A stretch of DNA of 64,000 nucleotides from Minwuia sp. (lineage in GTDB: Bacteria > Pseudomonadota > Alphaproteobacteria > Minwuiales > Minwuiaceae). The translations under genes and the position numbers were made by a program. The stretch spans positions 124,001 to 188,000 of the forward strand of contig JARGPL010000009.1 in NCBI GenBank assembly GCA_029210175.1, given 5' to 3'. Under the pieces are notes generated by a model, which was not told the DNA's origin, did not search any database, and saw only the letters and a program-made list of their open reading frames with translations. Shown piece by piece: positions 1 through 8,283 of the stretch (position 1 is its first letter; each line of letters opens with the position of its first letter).

Positions 1-508
1 GAAGCCGGCGGCGGTTCTGGTGCCGATCATCGACCGTCCGGAGGGGCCGACGGTGCTGCTGACCCGGCGCACGGCGCATCTGTCGTCCCATGCCGGGCAG
101 ATCAGCTTTCCCGGTGGCCGCGCCGAACCGGAAGATGCGTCGCCGGAGATCACGGCCTTGCGGGAAACCGAGGAAGAGGTGGGGATCGACCGGGACATCA
201 TCGACATTGTCGGACGGCTGGACACCTATCGCACCGTCACCAATTACGCGGTGACGCCGGTTGTGGGCATCGTGCGACCGCAGTTCGCCTGCAGCCCCGA
301 TGCCTACGAGGTTGCGGAGGTCTTCGAGGCACCGCTTTCGTTCCTGCTCGACAGCCGCAACCACGTGCGCCATTCGGGCTGGTTCAACGGCACGTCGCGC
401 CGCTGGTGGGCCATGCCCTGGGGCGAATACTACATCTGGGGGGCCACCGCCGGAATGCTGATGAACCTTCACGCCCGTTTGATTGAACCGGAGAATTCCA
501 GCACATGA
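1..508 (+). CDS. Nudix hydrolase, CoA pyrophosphatase-like (5' end outside window)
   Basis: This is the C-terminal part of a Nudix hydrolase. The reading frame is already open at base 2 (KPAAVLVPIIDR), so the true start lies upstream and the GTG at 20 is internal. A complete Nudix box is visible (G-x5-E-x7-RETEEEVGI, about bases 113-187). The preceding stretch LSSHAGQISFPGG matches the extra signature of the CoA pyrophosphatase branch (NUDT7/8 type), which splits CoA and its esters into phosphopantetheine and 3',5'-ADP. Family membership is seen directly; the substrate is inferred from the signature. The stop overlaps the next start (ATGA), suggesting translational coupling. Confidence 0.85.
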   Translation, partial: KPAAVLVPIIDRPEGPTVLLTRRTAHLSSHAGQISFPGGRAEPEDASPEITALRETEEEVGIDRDIIDIVGRLDTYRTVTNYAVTPVVGIVRPQFACSPDAYEVAEVFEAPLSFLLDSRNHVRHSGWFNGTSRRWWAMPWGEYYIWGATAGMLMNLHARLIEPENSST

Positions 509-771
509 CGAAAATCATCCTGCTCAGAATCCTGCTGTTTCTGTTGCCGTTCCTGATCTACTGGATCTACTGGCGGCTGATAAAGCGCCGTTCCGATGCC
601 GGACGACCTGTATTTCCGGTGATGATCCTGACCATCTGCGGCCTGGTGCTGGTCGCAGGCTCGTTCTTCGTCCTGCGCGCCACGACGGGGGAGGGGACGG
701 ATTCCACCTACGTGCCGCCACGATACGAAGACGGCAAGGTCATTCCCGCACAGAACATTCCCAAAGAGTAG
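505..771 (+). CDS. Small two-TM membrane protein, DUF6111-like
   Basis: This is an 88-residue protein with two hydrophobic segments (about residues 4-25 and 38-59) separated by a short basic loop (RLIKRRSDAGR). It ends in a polar tail, VPPRYEDGKVIPAQ. It overlaps the Nudix gene by four bases. Small proteins of this look (DUF6111) sit next to Nudix hydrolases in many alphaproteobacteria; the family name is from memory of that architecture. No function can be assigned from sequence. Confidence 0.7.
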   Translation: MTKIILLRILLFLLPFLIYWIYWRLIKRRSDAGRPVFPVMILTICGLVLVAGSFFVLRATTGEGTDSTYVPPRYEDGKVIPAQNIPKE

Positions 772-775
772 ACCC

Positions 776-1855
776 ATGGAAACCAACGACACCATCTCCA
801 TCTCCATCGCCGTCCTGCCGGGAGACGGTATCGGTCCCGAGGTCACGGCCCCGGCGCTGGAGGTTCTGCACGCGGTCGCGAAGAACCGCGGCTTCAAGGT
901 CGACGCGCGCGAACATGGTGCGGGGGCCGGTCATTACCGCGATCATGGCTCGGCCTTGCCGGAGGCGACGGTCAAGGCTGTCGAAGACGCTGATGCGACC
1001 TTGCTTGCGGCCATGGGGCTGCCCGATGTGCGCTGTGCGGACGGTACCGAAATCGTCCCCCAGATCGATCTGCGGGAGATATTCGGCCTGTATGGCGGTG
1101 TCCGACCGATCCGCGCCTGGTTGCCTTCGGCTGTGCCCCTGAAGGATCCGCGCGGGGCGGACATCGACTTCGTGCTGGTCAGGGAATCGACGGAAGGCCT
1201 GTTCGTCGAGCGGGGCAAGCGCAATGGCGATGCGGATCACGCCACTGACACCATGCGGGTGACGCGATCGGTCTCCGAGAAGCTGTTCCACTTCTCCTTC
1301 CAGCTGGCGCGCCAGCGTCGCGGCCAACTGACCCTGATCGACAAGGCGAACGTGCTGGGTTCCATGGCGTTCTTCCGGGAGATCTTCGACGCTGTTGCAC
1401 TGGAATACCCCGATGTGGAGGCACGTCATCTCTATGTCGATGCCGCTGCCATGCTGATGGTACAGCGCCCGTGGGACTTCGACGTCATGGTGACGGAGAA
1501 CATGTTCGGCGACATCCTCTCCGATCTGGCCGCTGGTCTGGTTGGCGGGCTTGGCCTCGCGCCGTCCGGCGATATCGGTGACAAGGCCGCGATTTTCCAG
1601 CCGAGCCATGGCACGGCACCGGACATCATGGGCAAGGGCATTGCCAATCCGCTTGCGACCATTCTGTCCGTCTCCCTGATGCTGGACTGGCTGGGACGAC
1701 GGTGGGAGGATCAGCGCCTGATCGCCGGTGCTGCGGATGTAGACGCTGCTGTCGCGAAGGCGCTGGCCGAAGGTGCGGCAACGACGATTGATCTTGGTGG
1801 TTCGGTGTGTACTGCCGACGTGGCCCAGGCGGTGATCGCGCGGCTCGGCACCTGA
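776..1855 (+). CDS. Isocitrate/isopropylmalate dehydrogenase-family oxidoreductase
   Basis: This 359-residue protein is related to LeuB, isocitrate dehydrogenase and D-malate dehydrogenase, which oxidise and decarboxylate 2-hydroxyacids with NAD(P) and Mg2+. Visible motifs are LPGDGIGPEV at the N-terminus, RESTEGLF (residues 136-143), the catalytic lysine in DKANVL (K190), the metal aspartates in YVDAAAML and FGDILSDL, and the cofactor loop HGTAPDI. The catalytic tyrosine of LeuB corresponds to F143 here, so this is not ordinary LeuB. The substrate is unknown. It starts four bases after the upstream stop, with a purine-rich AAAGAG ahead of the ATG, and overlaps the next gene by one base. Confidence 0.85.
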   Translation: METNDTISISIAVLPGDGIGPEVTAPALEVLHAVAKNRGFKVDAREHGAGAGHYRDHGSALPEATVKAVEDADATLLAAMGLPDVRCADGTEIVPQIDLREIFGLYGGVRPIRAWLPSAVPLKDPRGADIDFVLVRESTEGLFVERGKRNGDADHATDTMRVTRSVSEKLFHFSFQLARQRRGQLTLIDKANVLGSMAFFREIFDAVALEYPDVEARHLYVDAAAMLMVQRPWDFDVMVTENMFGDILSDLAAGLVGGLGLAPSGDIGDKAAIFQPSHGTAPDIMGKGIANPLATILSVSLMLDWLGRRWEDQRLIAGAADVDAAVAKALAEGAATTIDLGGSVCTADVAQAVIARLGT

Positions 1856-2868
1856 TGCGCGGGCGTCTGCGCGTCGCTGGCGTCGGCGCTGGATACTTCA
1901 GCCAGTTTCATTATAGATCCTGGCAACGCATTGATGCGGTTGATTTGATTGGTGTCTGCGATACCGATCTCGACCGTGCGAGAGCCATTGACCCGGATTG
2001 TGCATTTGCCGCTGTGCAGGACATGATCGCCCAGACAGCCCCCGACCTTGTCGACATCATCACGCCCCCTGCGGCCCGCCTGGCGGTAGCGGAAGCTGTC
2101 GCAGCGGCGGGGCTGCCGATGATCGTGCAGAAGCCGCTGGCCGATGACCTGATGGGCGCACAGGACGTGGCACGGGTGGCCCGCAAAGCCGGAGTCGGCA
2201 TGCTGGTGCACGAGAACTTCCGGTTTCAGCCCTGGTACCGGGAGGCCCGTCGGCTGCTGGATGCGGGCCTGCTGGGGGTGCCACAGGGCATCCAGATCCG
2301 GCTGCGTCCCGGTGACGGGCGTGGTCCGGATGCCTACCTGGCCCGTCAGCCGTATTTCCGCGACATGCCGCGGTTCCTGATCCACGAAACGGCAGTGCAT
2401 TTCGTTGATACCTTTCGCTACCTGATGGGGGAGGTGGGATCAGTGCTGGCGGACCTGCGGCGGCTCAATCCGGTGATCGCGGGTGAGGATGCGGCGGTGG
2501 TGCTGTTCCGGTTCCGCGATGGCGCGAGTGGCACCTTCGATGGCAACCGACTGGCGGAGATCGAGGCCGTGAACCCGCGTCTCACCATGGGTGAGATGCT
2601 GCTGGAGGGCAGTGAGGCGCAGCTGCGTCTGAACGGGAACGGTATACTGTTCCTTAAACCGCTCGGGCAGCCGGAGCGGGTGCATGACTACGTCTGGCAG
2701 GACCGGGACTTCGGCGGCGACTGCGTGCATGCATTCCAGACCCACGCGGTGGCGCACTTCCTGGATGGCATTGCAGCTGAGACATCAGTTGATAAATATC
2801 TGCGAAATGTCCGTATTGTCGAAGCAATATATGAATCCGCTGCCGAGGGCGAGTGGATCACCATCTGA
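1855..2868 (+). CDS. Gfo/Idh/MocA-family oxidoreductase
   Basis: This 337-residue NAD(P)-dependent oxidoreductase has an N-terminal Rossmann fold (VAGVGAGYFSQFHYRSW) and the family's cofactor/substrate loop VQKPLADD in place of the usual EKP. HENFRFQPWYREA and IHETAVHFVDTFRYL follow in the C-terminal alpha/beta domain, where substrate contacts lie. I use the ATG at 1855, which overlaps the upstream TGA (ATGA), rather than a GTG 48 bases earlier inside the previous gene. Coupling to the dehydrogenase suggests both act on one hydroxyacid or sugar-acid route; the substrate cannot be read from sequence. Its stop lies two bases from that of the convergent transporter gene. Confidence 0.85.
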   Translation: MRGRLRVAGVGAGYFSQFHYRSWQRIDAVDLIGVCDTDLDRARAIDPDCAFAAVQDMIAQTAPDLVDIITPPAARLAVAEAVAAAGLPMIVQKPLADDLMGAQDVARVARKAGVGMLVHENFRFQPWYREARRLLDAGLLGVPQGIQIRLRPGDGRGPDAYLARQPYFRDMPRFLIHETAVHFVDTFRYLMGEVGSVLADLRRLNPVIAGEDAAVVLFRFRDGASGTFDGNRLAEIEAVNPRLTMGEMLLEGSEAQLRLNGNGILFLKPLGQPERVHDYVWQDRDFGGDCVHAFQTHAVAHFLDGIAAETSVDKYLRNVRIVEAIYESAAEGEWITI

Positions 2869-2870
2869 TC

Positions 2871-4082
2871 TCAGGTGCCTGTCTTGCCTGTCTGGCCTGT
2901 CTGGCCTGTCTGGCCTGTCTTGCCTGTCTGGCCTGCGCGCGACAGCCAGTACATCGCGCCCCCGGCGATCAGCCCCCAGAAGGCTCCGCTGACCCCGGCG
3001 AAGGTGAGGCCGGATGCCGTCACGATGAAGGTGACGATGGCAGCCTGGCGGTCTCTTTCGTTTGATACAGCCCCCATGACAGCGCCGCCAAAAGCGCCGA
3101 GCAGGGCAAGGCCCGCAACGGCTTCGATCAGGACGGGCGGTGCCGCTGTCACCAGGGCCGTTGCTGCCCCGGCAAACACGCCGAAAATGATATAGAAGAC
3201 CCCTGCCGTTACTGCCGCCCAATAGCGTCGTTCGGGATCCGGGTGCGCATCCTTGCCGGCACAGAGGGCCGCGGTGATGGCGGCGAGGTTGACCGCGTGA
3301 GCGCCGAAGGGTGCCGTGATCAGGCTGAACAGGCCGGTCGCGGTGAACAATGGCCCGGGTGCGGGGCGGTAGCCGTTGACGTTCAGCACTGCGATGCCGG
3401 GAATGTTCTGCGATGCCATGGTGACGATGAACAGCGGTATCGCAAGCCCGAGCGCGGCGAGCGAGAAGTTGGGCGTCACCAGAACCGGATCGGGGATGAC
3501 AGCCGAGATGGCGATGGGGGGCAGGTCGACCACGAGTATCAGCAGGGCAAGGGCGACGAGCACTGCCGCCGGGACCGCCAGCAGCGGGCGGAAGCGGGCA
3601 ACCAGCGCCCAGACCACGAATATCGCAAGCCCGCTCAAAGGGTCCGCCGCGACGGCACGCACGGGGGCCAGGCAAAGGCCCAGCAACACACCGGCCAGCA
3701 TGGCATTGGCGAGGGGGGCCGGAATGCGAGCAACAGCATTGCCCAGCGGGCGCCAGAGCCCGGCGACGATCACCATGATCGCCGAGATGATGAAGGCGGC
3801 GACAGCGGTCGCGAAACCACCTTCCACGGCGGCGGACGTCGCCAGCAGTGCCGCACCAGGGGTCGACCATGCGATGCTGACAGGCATCTTCAGGCGCAAG
3901 CTCAGGATGATGGCGGAAATGCCCATTGCAAAGGATAAGAACATCAGACCGGATGCCGCCTGAGCGGGGTCTGCACCAACCCCGCGCAGCCCGGCAAGCA
4001 CAACCGCGAACGAACTGGCGAAACCGACGAAGGCGGACAGCAGGCCTGCGCTTGCCGCCTGCAGGCTGAAACCACGAAACAT
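2871..4082 (-). CDS. BenE-type benzoate/H+ symporter-family transporter
   Basis: This 403-residue integral membrane protein with about 11-12 hydrophobic segments resembles the BenE family (benzoate/proton symport). Typical stretches are MFRGFSLQAASAGL at the N-terminus, SIAWSTPGAALL, and MASQNIPGIAVLNVNGY in the middle. I start at the ATG at 4082 because an AGGA lies eight bases upstream and the longer reading frame runs back into the deacetylase gene. The C-terminus carries an unusual hydrophilic tail made of (Q/K)TG tripeptides encoded by a nine-base tandem repeat. No benzoate catabolic genes are nearby, so the true substrate is open. Confidence 0.85.
   Translation of the reverse strand: MFRGFSLQAASAGLLSAFVGFASSFAVVLAGLRGVGADPAQAASGLMFLSFAMGISAIILSLRLKMPVSIAWSTPGAALLATSAAVEGGFATAVAAFIISAIMVIVAGLWRPLGNAVARIPAPLANAMLAGVLLGLCLAPVRAVAADPLSGLAIFVVWALVARFRPLLAVPAAVLVALALLILVVDLPPIAISAVIPDPVLVTPNFSLAALGLAIPLFIVTMASQNIPGIAVLNVNGYRPAPGPLFTATGLFSLITAPFGAHAVNLAAITAALCAGKDAHPDPERRYWAAVTAGVFYIIFGVFAGAATALVTAAPPVLIEAVAGLALLGAFGGAVMGAVSNERDRQAAIVTFIVTASGLTFAGVSGAFWGLIAGGAMYWLSRAGQTGKTGQTGQTGQTGKTGT
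2878..2931. repeat. Six-copy 9-bp tandem repeat in the BenE 3' end
   Basis: Six consecutive units of cctgtctgg/cctgtcttg follow one another without a break. On the minus strand they encode (Q/K)-T-G tripeptides in frame at the very C-terminus of the transporter. Because the unit is a multiple of three, copy-number change would lengthen or shorten the tail without a frameshift. The array begins nine bases after the stop of the convergent oxidoreductase gene. Confidence 0.95.
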
Positions 4083-4086
4083 CCGA

Positions 4087-5115
4087 TCAGTCCTTTCCAG
4101 CCGGTGCCACGAACTGGCGTCCATACCAGAACCAGCCCCCGTCACCGGCGGGCATGGTGCAGTTGAACCGTGACCGGCCCTTCGGCAGCGGTCCTGGCGC
4201 GGTGAAACGGACCAGACTGCCCGCCACATCCAGTGCCACCGCACCAGGCGCGGTTGAGTGATAGCAGTTCAGACGGTCAGGGCTGAGGTCACCGCCGACA
4301 CGGAATTCGTAGGTCGGCTGGCTGCCAGCCGCGACCCGTGTATCGCGCGGCAGGGAATCCGTGACGGGCAGGGGGCGGGCACGGATGGCGGTCCGGAACC
4401 GTTCGATCTCGCCATAGCGTTCGTTCATGGCGAACCGAGGCAGGTCGTGTCGATCCCGTGCCCGACCGATGGCCCCGGAATGCTGCCCGAAGGCTGCGCG
4501 AAACCCCATTTCCGCCACCATCTTGCGCAGATCCTCCCCATATTCGCCGAAGGGATAGGCGAAGACGTCCGACGCCTGACCCAGCTCTGCTGCCAGTCGC
4601 TGCTGGCCGCGCAGAATGTCCGCGCGTGCGGTTGCGGTGTCCATGAACGTCAGGTGACCATGCGTGGCGGAATGGGCGCCGATTTCCATCCCCTCATCGC
4701 GCAACCGGCGGATCTGATCCCAGTCGAGATAGCGACGGAGGCCGCGATCGACCGGGTCCGTGGCCACGAAGAGGGTCATCGTCCAGCCCCGTGACTTCAC
4801 CCGTGGCCAGGCTTCGGTCATGACGCTGAGATAGGCATCATCGGCGGTCAACACGACGGTCCGGTCCGGCAGGGGCTCACCACTCGCCAGGGTATCCAGT
4901 ACCTGGCTGAGCGGAAGGACGGCAAAACCACCCTGTTCCAGGTGATCCAGATGGGCCTCGAACTGAGCCAGGCGGATGTTGGTCAGGGGAACGTCATCTT
5001 CCCCGAAGCGGTGATACATCAGCACCAGAGCATGGTCGGCCGCCAGCAGCGGAGTGGTCAACAGCATGACCAGCAGGATCGCGAGCGATTGTCGCAACCG
5101 AAGAAAGGCTGTCAT
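4087..5115 (-). CDS. Secreted polysaccharide deacetylase (NodB-like, CE4)
   Basis: This 342-residue protein has an N-terminal signal peptide (MTAFLRLRQSLAILLVMLL, then TTPLLAADH). The NodB homology domain follows, with VLTADDAYLSV (metal/catalytic aspartates), HSATHGHLTF (metal histidines) and AYPFGEYGED. Such enzymes remove acetyl groups from N-acetylated or O-acetylated polysaccharides in the periplasm. A C-terminal region of about 100 residues beyond the domain is of unknown role. I chose the ATG at 5115, directly before the signal peptide, over an upstream alternative that adds a charged 12-residue leader. The transporter start lies four bases beyond its stop, so the two are probably co-transcribed. 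Confidence 0.88.
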   Translation of the reverse strand: MTAFLRLRQSLAILLVMLLTTPLLAADHALVLMYHRFGEDDVPLTNIRLAQFEAHLDHLEQGGFAVLPLSQVLDTLASGEPLPDRTVVLTADDAYLSVMTEAWPRVKSRGWTMTLFVATDPVDRGLRRYLDWDQIRRLRDEGMEIGAHSATHGHLTFMDTATARADILRGQQRLAAELGQASDVFAYPFGEYGEDLRKMVAEMGFRAAFGQHSGAIGRARDRHDLPRFAMNERYGEIERFRTAIRARPLPVTDSLPRDTRVAAGSQPTYEFRVGGDLSPDRLNCYHSTAPGAVALDVAGSLVRFTAPGPLPKGRSRFNCTMPAGDGGWFWYGRQFVAPAGKD

Positions 5116-5230
5116 GTTCGGTAACCTTCTATGCTGTATATGCACGCACATCGCAGATGCGCTTGTGTCAGGCGATTAATACCAGCCACGACAGAACCGG
5201 CAAATGTCGAAGAGCGAAGGAACAACAATC

Positions 5231-5821
5231 ATGACGCAGCTTCTGAACGATGCAGGCATGGACCTGATCTTCCGTGAGGCACGGACCCACAATGCCTGGA
5301 CCGACAAACCCGTCAGCGAGGTCACGCTGCGTGCCCTGTATGATCTGATGCGGAACGGCCCGACCAGCGCAAATGGCGCCCCCGCGCGCCTGCGCTTCCT
5401 GACGACGGATGCGGCCAAGGCGCGCCTGAAACCAGCCCTGTCCGAAGGCAACATGGCCAAGACGCTGGCGGCACCCGTGACCGTGATCGTGGCGCATGAC
5501 CTGAAATTCTACGAGCAGATGCCGAAGCTGTTTCCGCATGAACCGGACGCAAAGAACTGGTTCAAGGCACCGGAAGTGGCTGAGATAACGGCCTTTCGCA
5601 ATGGAACCCTGCAGGGCGCGTACCTGATGATCGCCGCCCGCGCCGTCGGCCTGGACTGCGGTCCGATGAGTGGTTTCGACAATGCCATCCTGGATCAGGA
5701 GTTCTTCCCCGACGGCCAGGTCAAATCGAATTTCCTGTGCAATCTCGGCCACGGTGATCCGTCCGGGCTGTTCCCGCGCAGCCCGCGGCTGGAGTTCGAG
5801 GAAGCTTGCGAAATCCTGTGA
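5231..5821 (+). CDS. RutE-like malonic semialdehyde reductase / nitroreductase
   Basis: This 196-residue FMN-dependent nitroreductase-fold protein has the RutE/HadB signatures [37 protein letters not shown] and [16 protein letters not shown]. RutE reduces malonic semialdehyde to 3-hydroxypropionate in pyrimidine breakdown. The start at 5231 follows AAGGA at good spacing and gives the family's usual length; an ATG at 5204 would add nine residues. No other rut gene is in the window, so it may serve general reactive-aldehyde or quinone reduction. Confidence 0.85.
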   Translation: MTQLLNDAGMDLIFREARTHNAWTDKPVSEVTLRALYDLMRNGPTSANGAPARLRFLTTDAAKARLKPALSEGNMAKTLAAPVTVIVAHDLKFYEQMPKLFPHEPDAKNWFKAPEVAEITAFRNGTLQGAYLMIAARAVGLDCGPMSGFDNAILDQEFFPDGQVKSNFLCNLGHGDPSGLFPRSPRLEFEEACEIL

Positions 5822-5831
5822 TCCACCCGTC

Positions 5832-6497
5832 GTGATCCTCGCTATCGATACCGCATCGCGCGCGCTTTCCATTGCCATCGGGCGGGAAGGCGTGCGGTGC
5901 TTTGCTGCGTTCCAGTTGCGGTCCCGGGGGCAGGCCGAGAATCTGATGCCGATGATCCAGCGCGGCTTCGACGCGACGGGAACGCAGGCATCAGACCTGA
6001 CCGGTCTGGCCGTGACCGTGGGGCCGGGCACCTTCACCGGGCTTCGGATCGGACTGGCGGCGGCACGGGCCATGCGGATCGCACTGCAGATTCCGCTGAT
6101 GGGCATGACATCGCTTGAGGTGCTGGCAGCTGCTGCGGCGCGACGTTACCCGGATCAGCCGGTGCTGGCTGTCCTGGATGCCAGGCGTGATCAGGTCTAC
6201 GCGCAATTGTTCCGCCGTGCCGGTCCGCCATTCGGTGAGGCCTGGACCGGCCCCATGGCTGCCCGCGCGGCTGATGTCGCGGCGATGCTCTCTCCCGGCA
6301 CGGTCCTGATCGGCAACGGTGCTGGTCTGGTGGCCGCCCGCGGCGGCCCGGACTTCCGCGTGCTCGACGATGTGGAGCCGGATGCGGCGGACCTGCTGGC
6401 ATTGGCCATGGCACGGCACATGCCGACATATGCTGTGGCGGCACCGCGTCCACTGTATCTGCGCGCGCCGGACGCCAGGCCCGCAACGCGCAAGTGA
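5832..6497 (+). CDS. tsaB: tRNA threonylcarbamoyladenosine biosynthesis protein TsaB
   Basis: This 221-residue ASKHA-fold protein partners TsaD and TsaE in making t6A at position 37 of ANN-decoding tRNAs. The N-terminus ILAIDTASRALSIA is the phosphate-binding strand typical of TsaB, and VGPGTFTGLRIGLAAARAM is the hallmark motif. I use the GTG at 5832, ten bases after the preceding stop, which begins exactly at the conserved ILAIDT strand. A longer frame runs back into the nitroreductase gene. It overlaps rimI by four bases (GTGA), a pairing common in this class. Confidence 0.92.
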   Translation: MILAIDTASRALSIAIGREGVRCFAAFQLRSRGQAENLMPMIQRGFDATGTQASDLTGLAVTVGPGTFTGLRIGLAAARAMRIALQIPLMGMTSLEVLAAAAARRYPDQPVLAVLDARRDQVYAQLFRRAGPPFGEAWTGPMAARAADVAAMLSPGTVLIGNGAGLVAARGGPDFRVLDDVEPDAADLLALAMARHMPTYAVAAPRPLYLRAPDARPATRK

Positions 6498-6964
6498 GCA
6501 TCAGGTTCGAAACCGTCGGGGTCGAGGCTGCACACCTGATCGCGGCGCTGCACGCCACTGCCGTCGACGATGCCTGGAATGATCTGGCTTTCGCCGAGAC
6601 GCTCGGCATGTCGGGCATGCTGGCCTGCGTGGCGCTGGAAAGCGACGACAATCCTGTCGGGTTCGTGCTGTTGCGCAAGGTTCTGGATGAGGCCGAGGTG
6701 ATCCTGGTCGCTGTTGATCGCGCCCGCAGACGACAGGGGATCGCGCGCAGGCTGCTGACCCACGTTCTGGCCGAACATGACGGTCTCGCACGGGCCTATC
6801 TGGAGGTGGCGAGCGATAATCTTGCTGCCATCGCCCTCTATCAGGCGCTGGGTTTCACCGAGGTCGGGCGTCGACGGGGCTACTACAAGCGTGCTGCTGG
6901 TGACCCTGTCGATGCACACGTGATGGGGATTTCGCTTCCGCTTCCTTGCCGCGCAGGTGCCTGA
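6494..6964 (+). CDS. rimI: Ribosomal-protein alanine N-acetyltransferase RimI-like (GNAT)
   Basis: This is a 156-residue GNAT acetyltransferase. The acetyl-CoA loop is RRRQGIARRLLTHVL, followed by YLEVASDNLAAIALYQALGF and the conserved end GRRRGYYKR. RimI acetylates the N-terminus of ribosomal protein S18; the call rests on the motifs and on coupling to tsaB (GTG start overlapping the tsaB stop). Related GNAT enzymes could use other targets. Confidence 0.85.
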   Translation: MSIRFETVGVEAAHLIAALHATAVDDAWNDLAFAETLGMSGMLACVALESDDNPVGFVLLRKVLDEAEVILVAVDRARRRQGIARRLLTHVLAEHDGLARAYLEVASDNLAAIALYQALGFTEVGRRRGYYKRAAGDPVDAHVMGISLPLPCRAGA

Positions 6965-7002
6965 GCACTATACCAAATCAAAATAACGGCAGGCAGGGCA
7001 CC

Positions 7003-7431
7003 ATGGATTCCACACTGGCGCGTAAGTGCATCGCAAAAGGCATGCGGATGACCGACCAGCGCCGCGTGATCGCTCATGTGCTGTCGACGGCGGAGGATCA
7101 TCCGGACGTGGAACAGCTTTATGAACGGTCCAGTGCCATCGATTCCCGGATTTCCATCGCAACGGTGTATCGCACCGTGCGGATGTTCGAGGAGGCGGAC
7201 ATTCTCGAACGCCACGACTTCGGCGACGGACGCGCCCGCTATGAGGAAGCCCACGACGACCATCATGATCACCTGATCGACGTGAATTCGGGTGAGGTGA
7301 TCGAGTTCCAGAACGAGAAGATCGAGGAACTGCAACGCGCCGTGGCACGGGAACTGGGCTATGAACTGGTGGATCACCGGCTGGAACTGTTCGGCACGAA
7401 GATCAAGCCGGGCAAGGAGTCCAGGGACTGA
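7003..7431 (+). CDS. fur: Fur/Mur-family metal-responsive transcriptional regulator
   Basis: This is a 142-residue Fur-family repressor with an N-terminal winged helix (MTDQRRVIAHVL, then SIATVYRTVRMFEEA as recognition helix) and a C-terminal dimerisation/metal domain. The metal site includes HDDHHDHLIDVNSGEVIEF. There is no CxxC zinc site, as is usual for alphaproteobacterial Fur/Mur, which sense Fe(II) or Mn(II). Start 7003 follows AGGCAGGG; an in-frame ATG 57 bases earlier lies inside rimI. Whether it acts as Fur or Mur cannot be told. Confidence 0.88.
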   Translation: MDSTLARKCIAKGMRMTDQRRVIAHVLSTAEDHPDVEQLYERSSAIDSRISIATVYRTVRMFEEADILERHDFGDGRARYEEAHDDHHDHLIDVNSGEVIEFQNEKIEELQRAVARELGYELVDHRLELFGTKIKPGKESRD

Positions 7432-8210
7432 TGCGGACGGCCTATATAACCCTGATCATCCTGTTCCTGGTCCTCTTCACCCTGATCATCATGCCGCCGC
7501 ACCTGCTGGGCATCCTGTTCGGCTGGCGGATTTCGCGCGTGATCCCGCAGCTCTGGCACCAGGTGGCGTTCCGGCTGCTGCGGCTGACGATCCGCATCGA
7601 AGGCACGCCGGTCCGCAACGAAGGCGTGCTGTATGTCAGCAACCATGTGTCCTGGGTGGATATTGTCGTCATGGGCGCAACCCTGCCCGCCAGTTTCGTT
7701 GCGAAGCATGAGGTTGGCACATGGCCGGTGATCAAGTGGCTCGCCAACCTGCAACGCACGGTCTACGTCAGTCGCGATCGCAAGACTGCCGACAAGGAAC
7801 GCAAGGCCATGCAGGAGCGGCTGGCGCGCGGCGACAGCCTGATCCTGTTTCCGGAGGGGACATCCGGCGACGGGCTGCGCATTCAGGAATTCCGTTCCGC
7901 CTTCTTTGCGCTGGCCGACCTGAAGGTTGACGACAAGCCCGTGAAGGTCCAGCCGATTTCTCTCACCTATACCCGTGTCGACGGCTTTCCCGTTACCCGC
8001 CGGTCGATGCCCCGGGTTGCCTGGTATGGCGACATGGACCTGGCACCGCATCTGAAGACCTATCTTTATGGTGGTCCCTATGAGGTGCGATTGAAGTTCC
8101 ATGATCCGGTCACCCTGGATGAGATCGGGAATCGCAAACGCCTGGCGGCCTATTGTCAGGAACAGGTGATTGCGGGCAACTCGGAAGCGCTCAGCGCCTC
8201 CGCCGCTTGA
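7431..8210 (+). CDS. 1-acyl-sn-glycerol-3-phosphate acyltransferase-family protein (PlsC/OlsA-like)
   Basis: This 259-residue membrane acyltransferase has an N-terminal hydrophobic anchor (about residues 3-27) and the four LPLAT blocks. The catalytic block is SNHVSWVDIVVMG (NHxxxxD), then FVAKHEVGTWPVIKW, FPEGTSGDGLRIQEF, and VQPISLTYTRVDG. It transfers an acyl chain to lysophosphatidate, or in some alphaproteobacteria to lyso-ornithine lipid; the sequence does not decide between them. Its ATG overlaps the fur stop (ATGA). Confidence 0.88.
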   Translation: MRTAYITLIILFLVLFTLIIMPPHLLGILFGWRISRVIPQLWHQVAFRLLRLTIRIEGTPVRNEGVLYVSNHVSWVDIVVMGATLPASFVAKHEVGTWPVIKWLANLQRTVYVSRDRKTADKERKAMQERLARGDSLILFPEGTSGDGLRIQEFRSAFFALADLKVDDKPVKVQPISLTYTRVDGFPVTRRSMPRVAWYGDMDLAPHLKTYLYGGPYEVRLKFHDPVTLDEIGNRKRLAAYCQEQVIAGNSEALSASAA

Positions 8211-8283
8211 CTTGGGTCGGGTGCCTGATACATGTCCGATCTGATGCAGCACGGGTGCCGGTTTTCCGGCTGAAGACTCAAGC

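Noticed and set aside
740-1609. A 289-codon minus-strand frame in the isopropylmalate dehydrogenase-family gene
   Set aside because: Antisense shadow; the plus-strand product has full family motifs.
3243-3963. Two plus-strand open frames of 195-231 codons antisense to the BenE-type transporter
   Set aside because: Composition is low-complexity (rich in R, G, D, Q or A, S, T), no motif is present, and they mirror the codon bias of the real gene.
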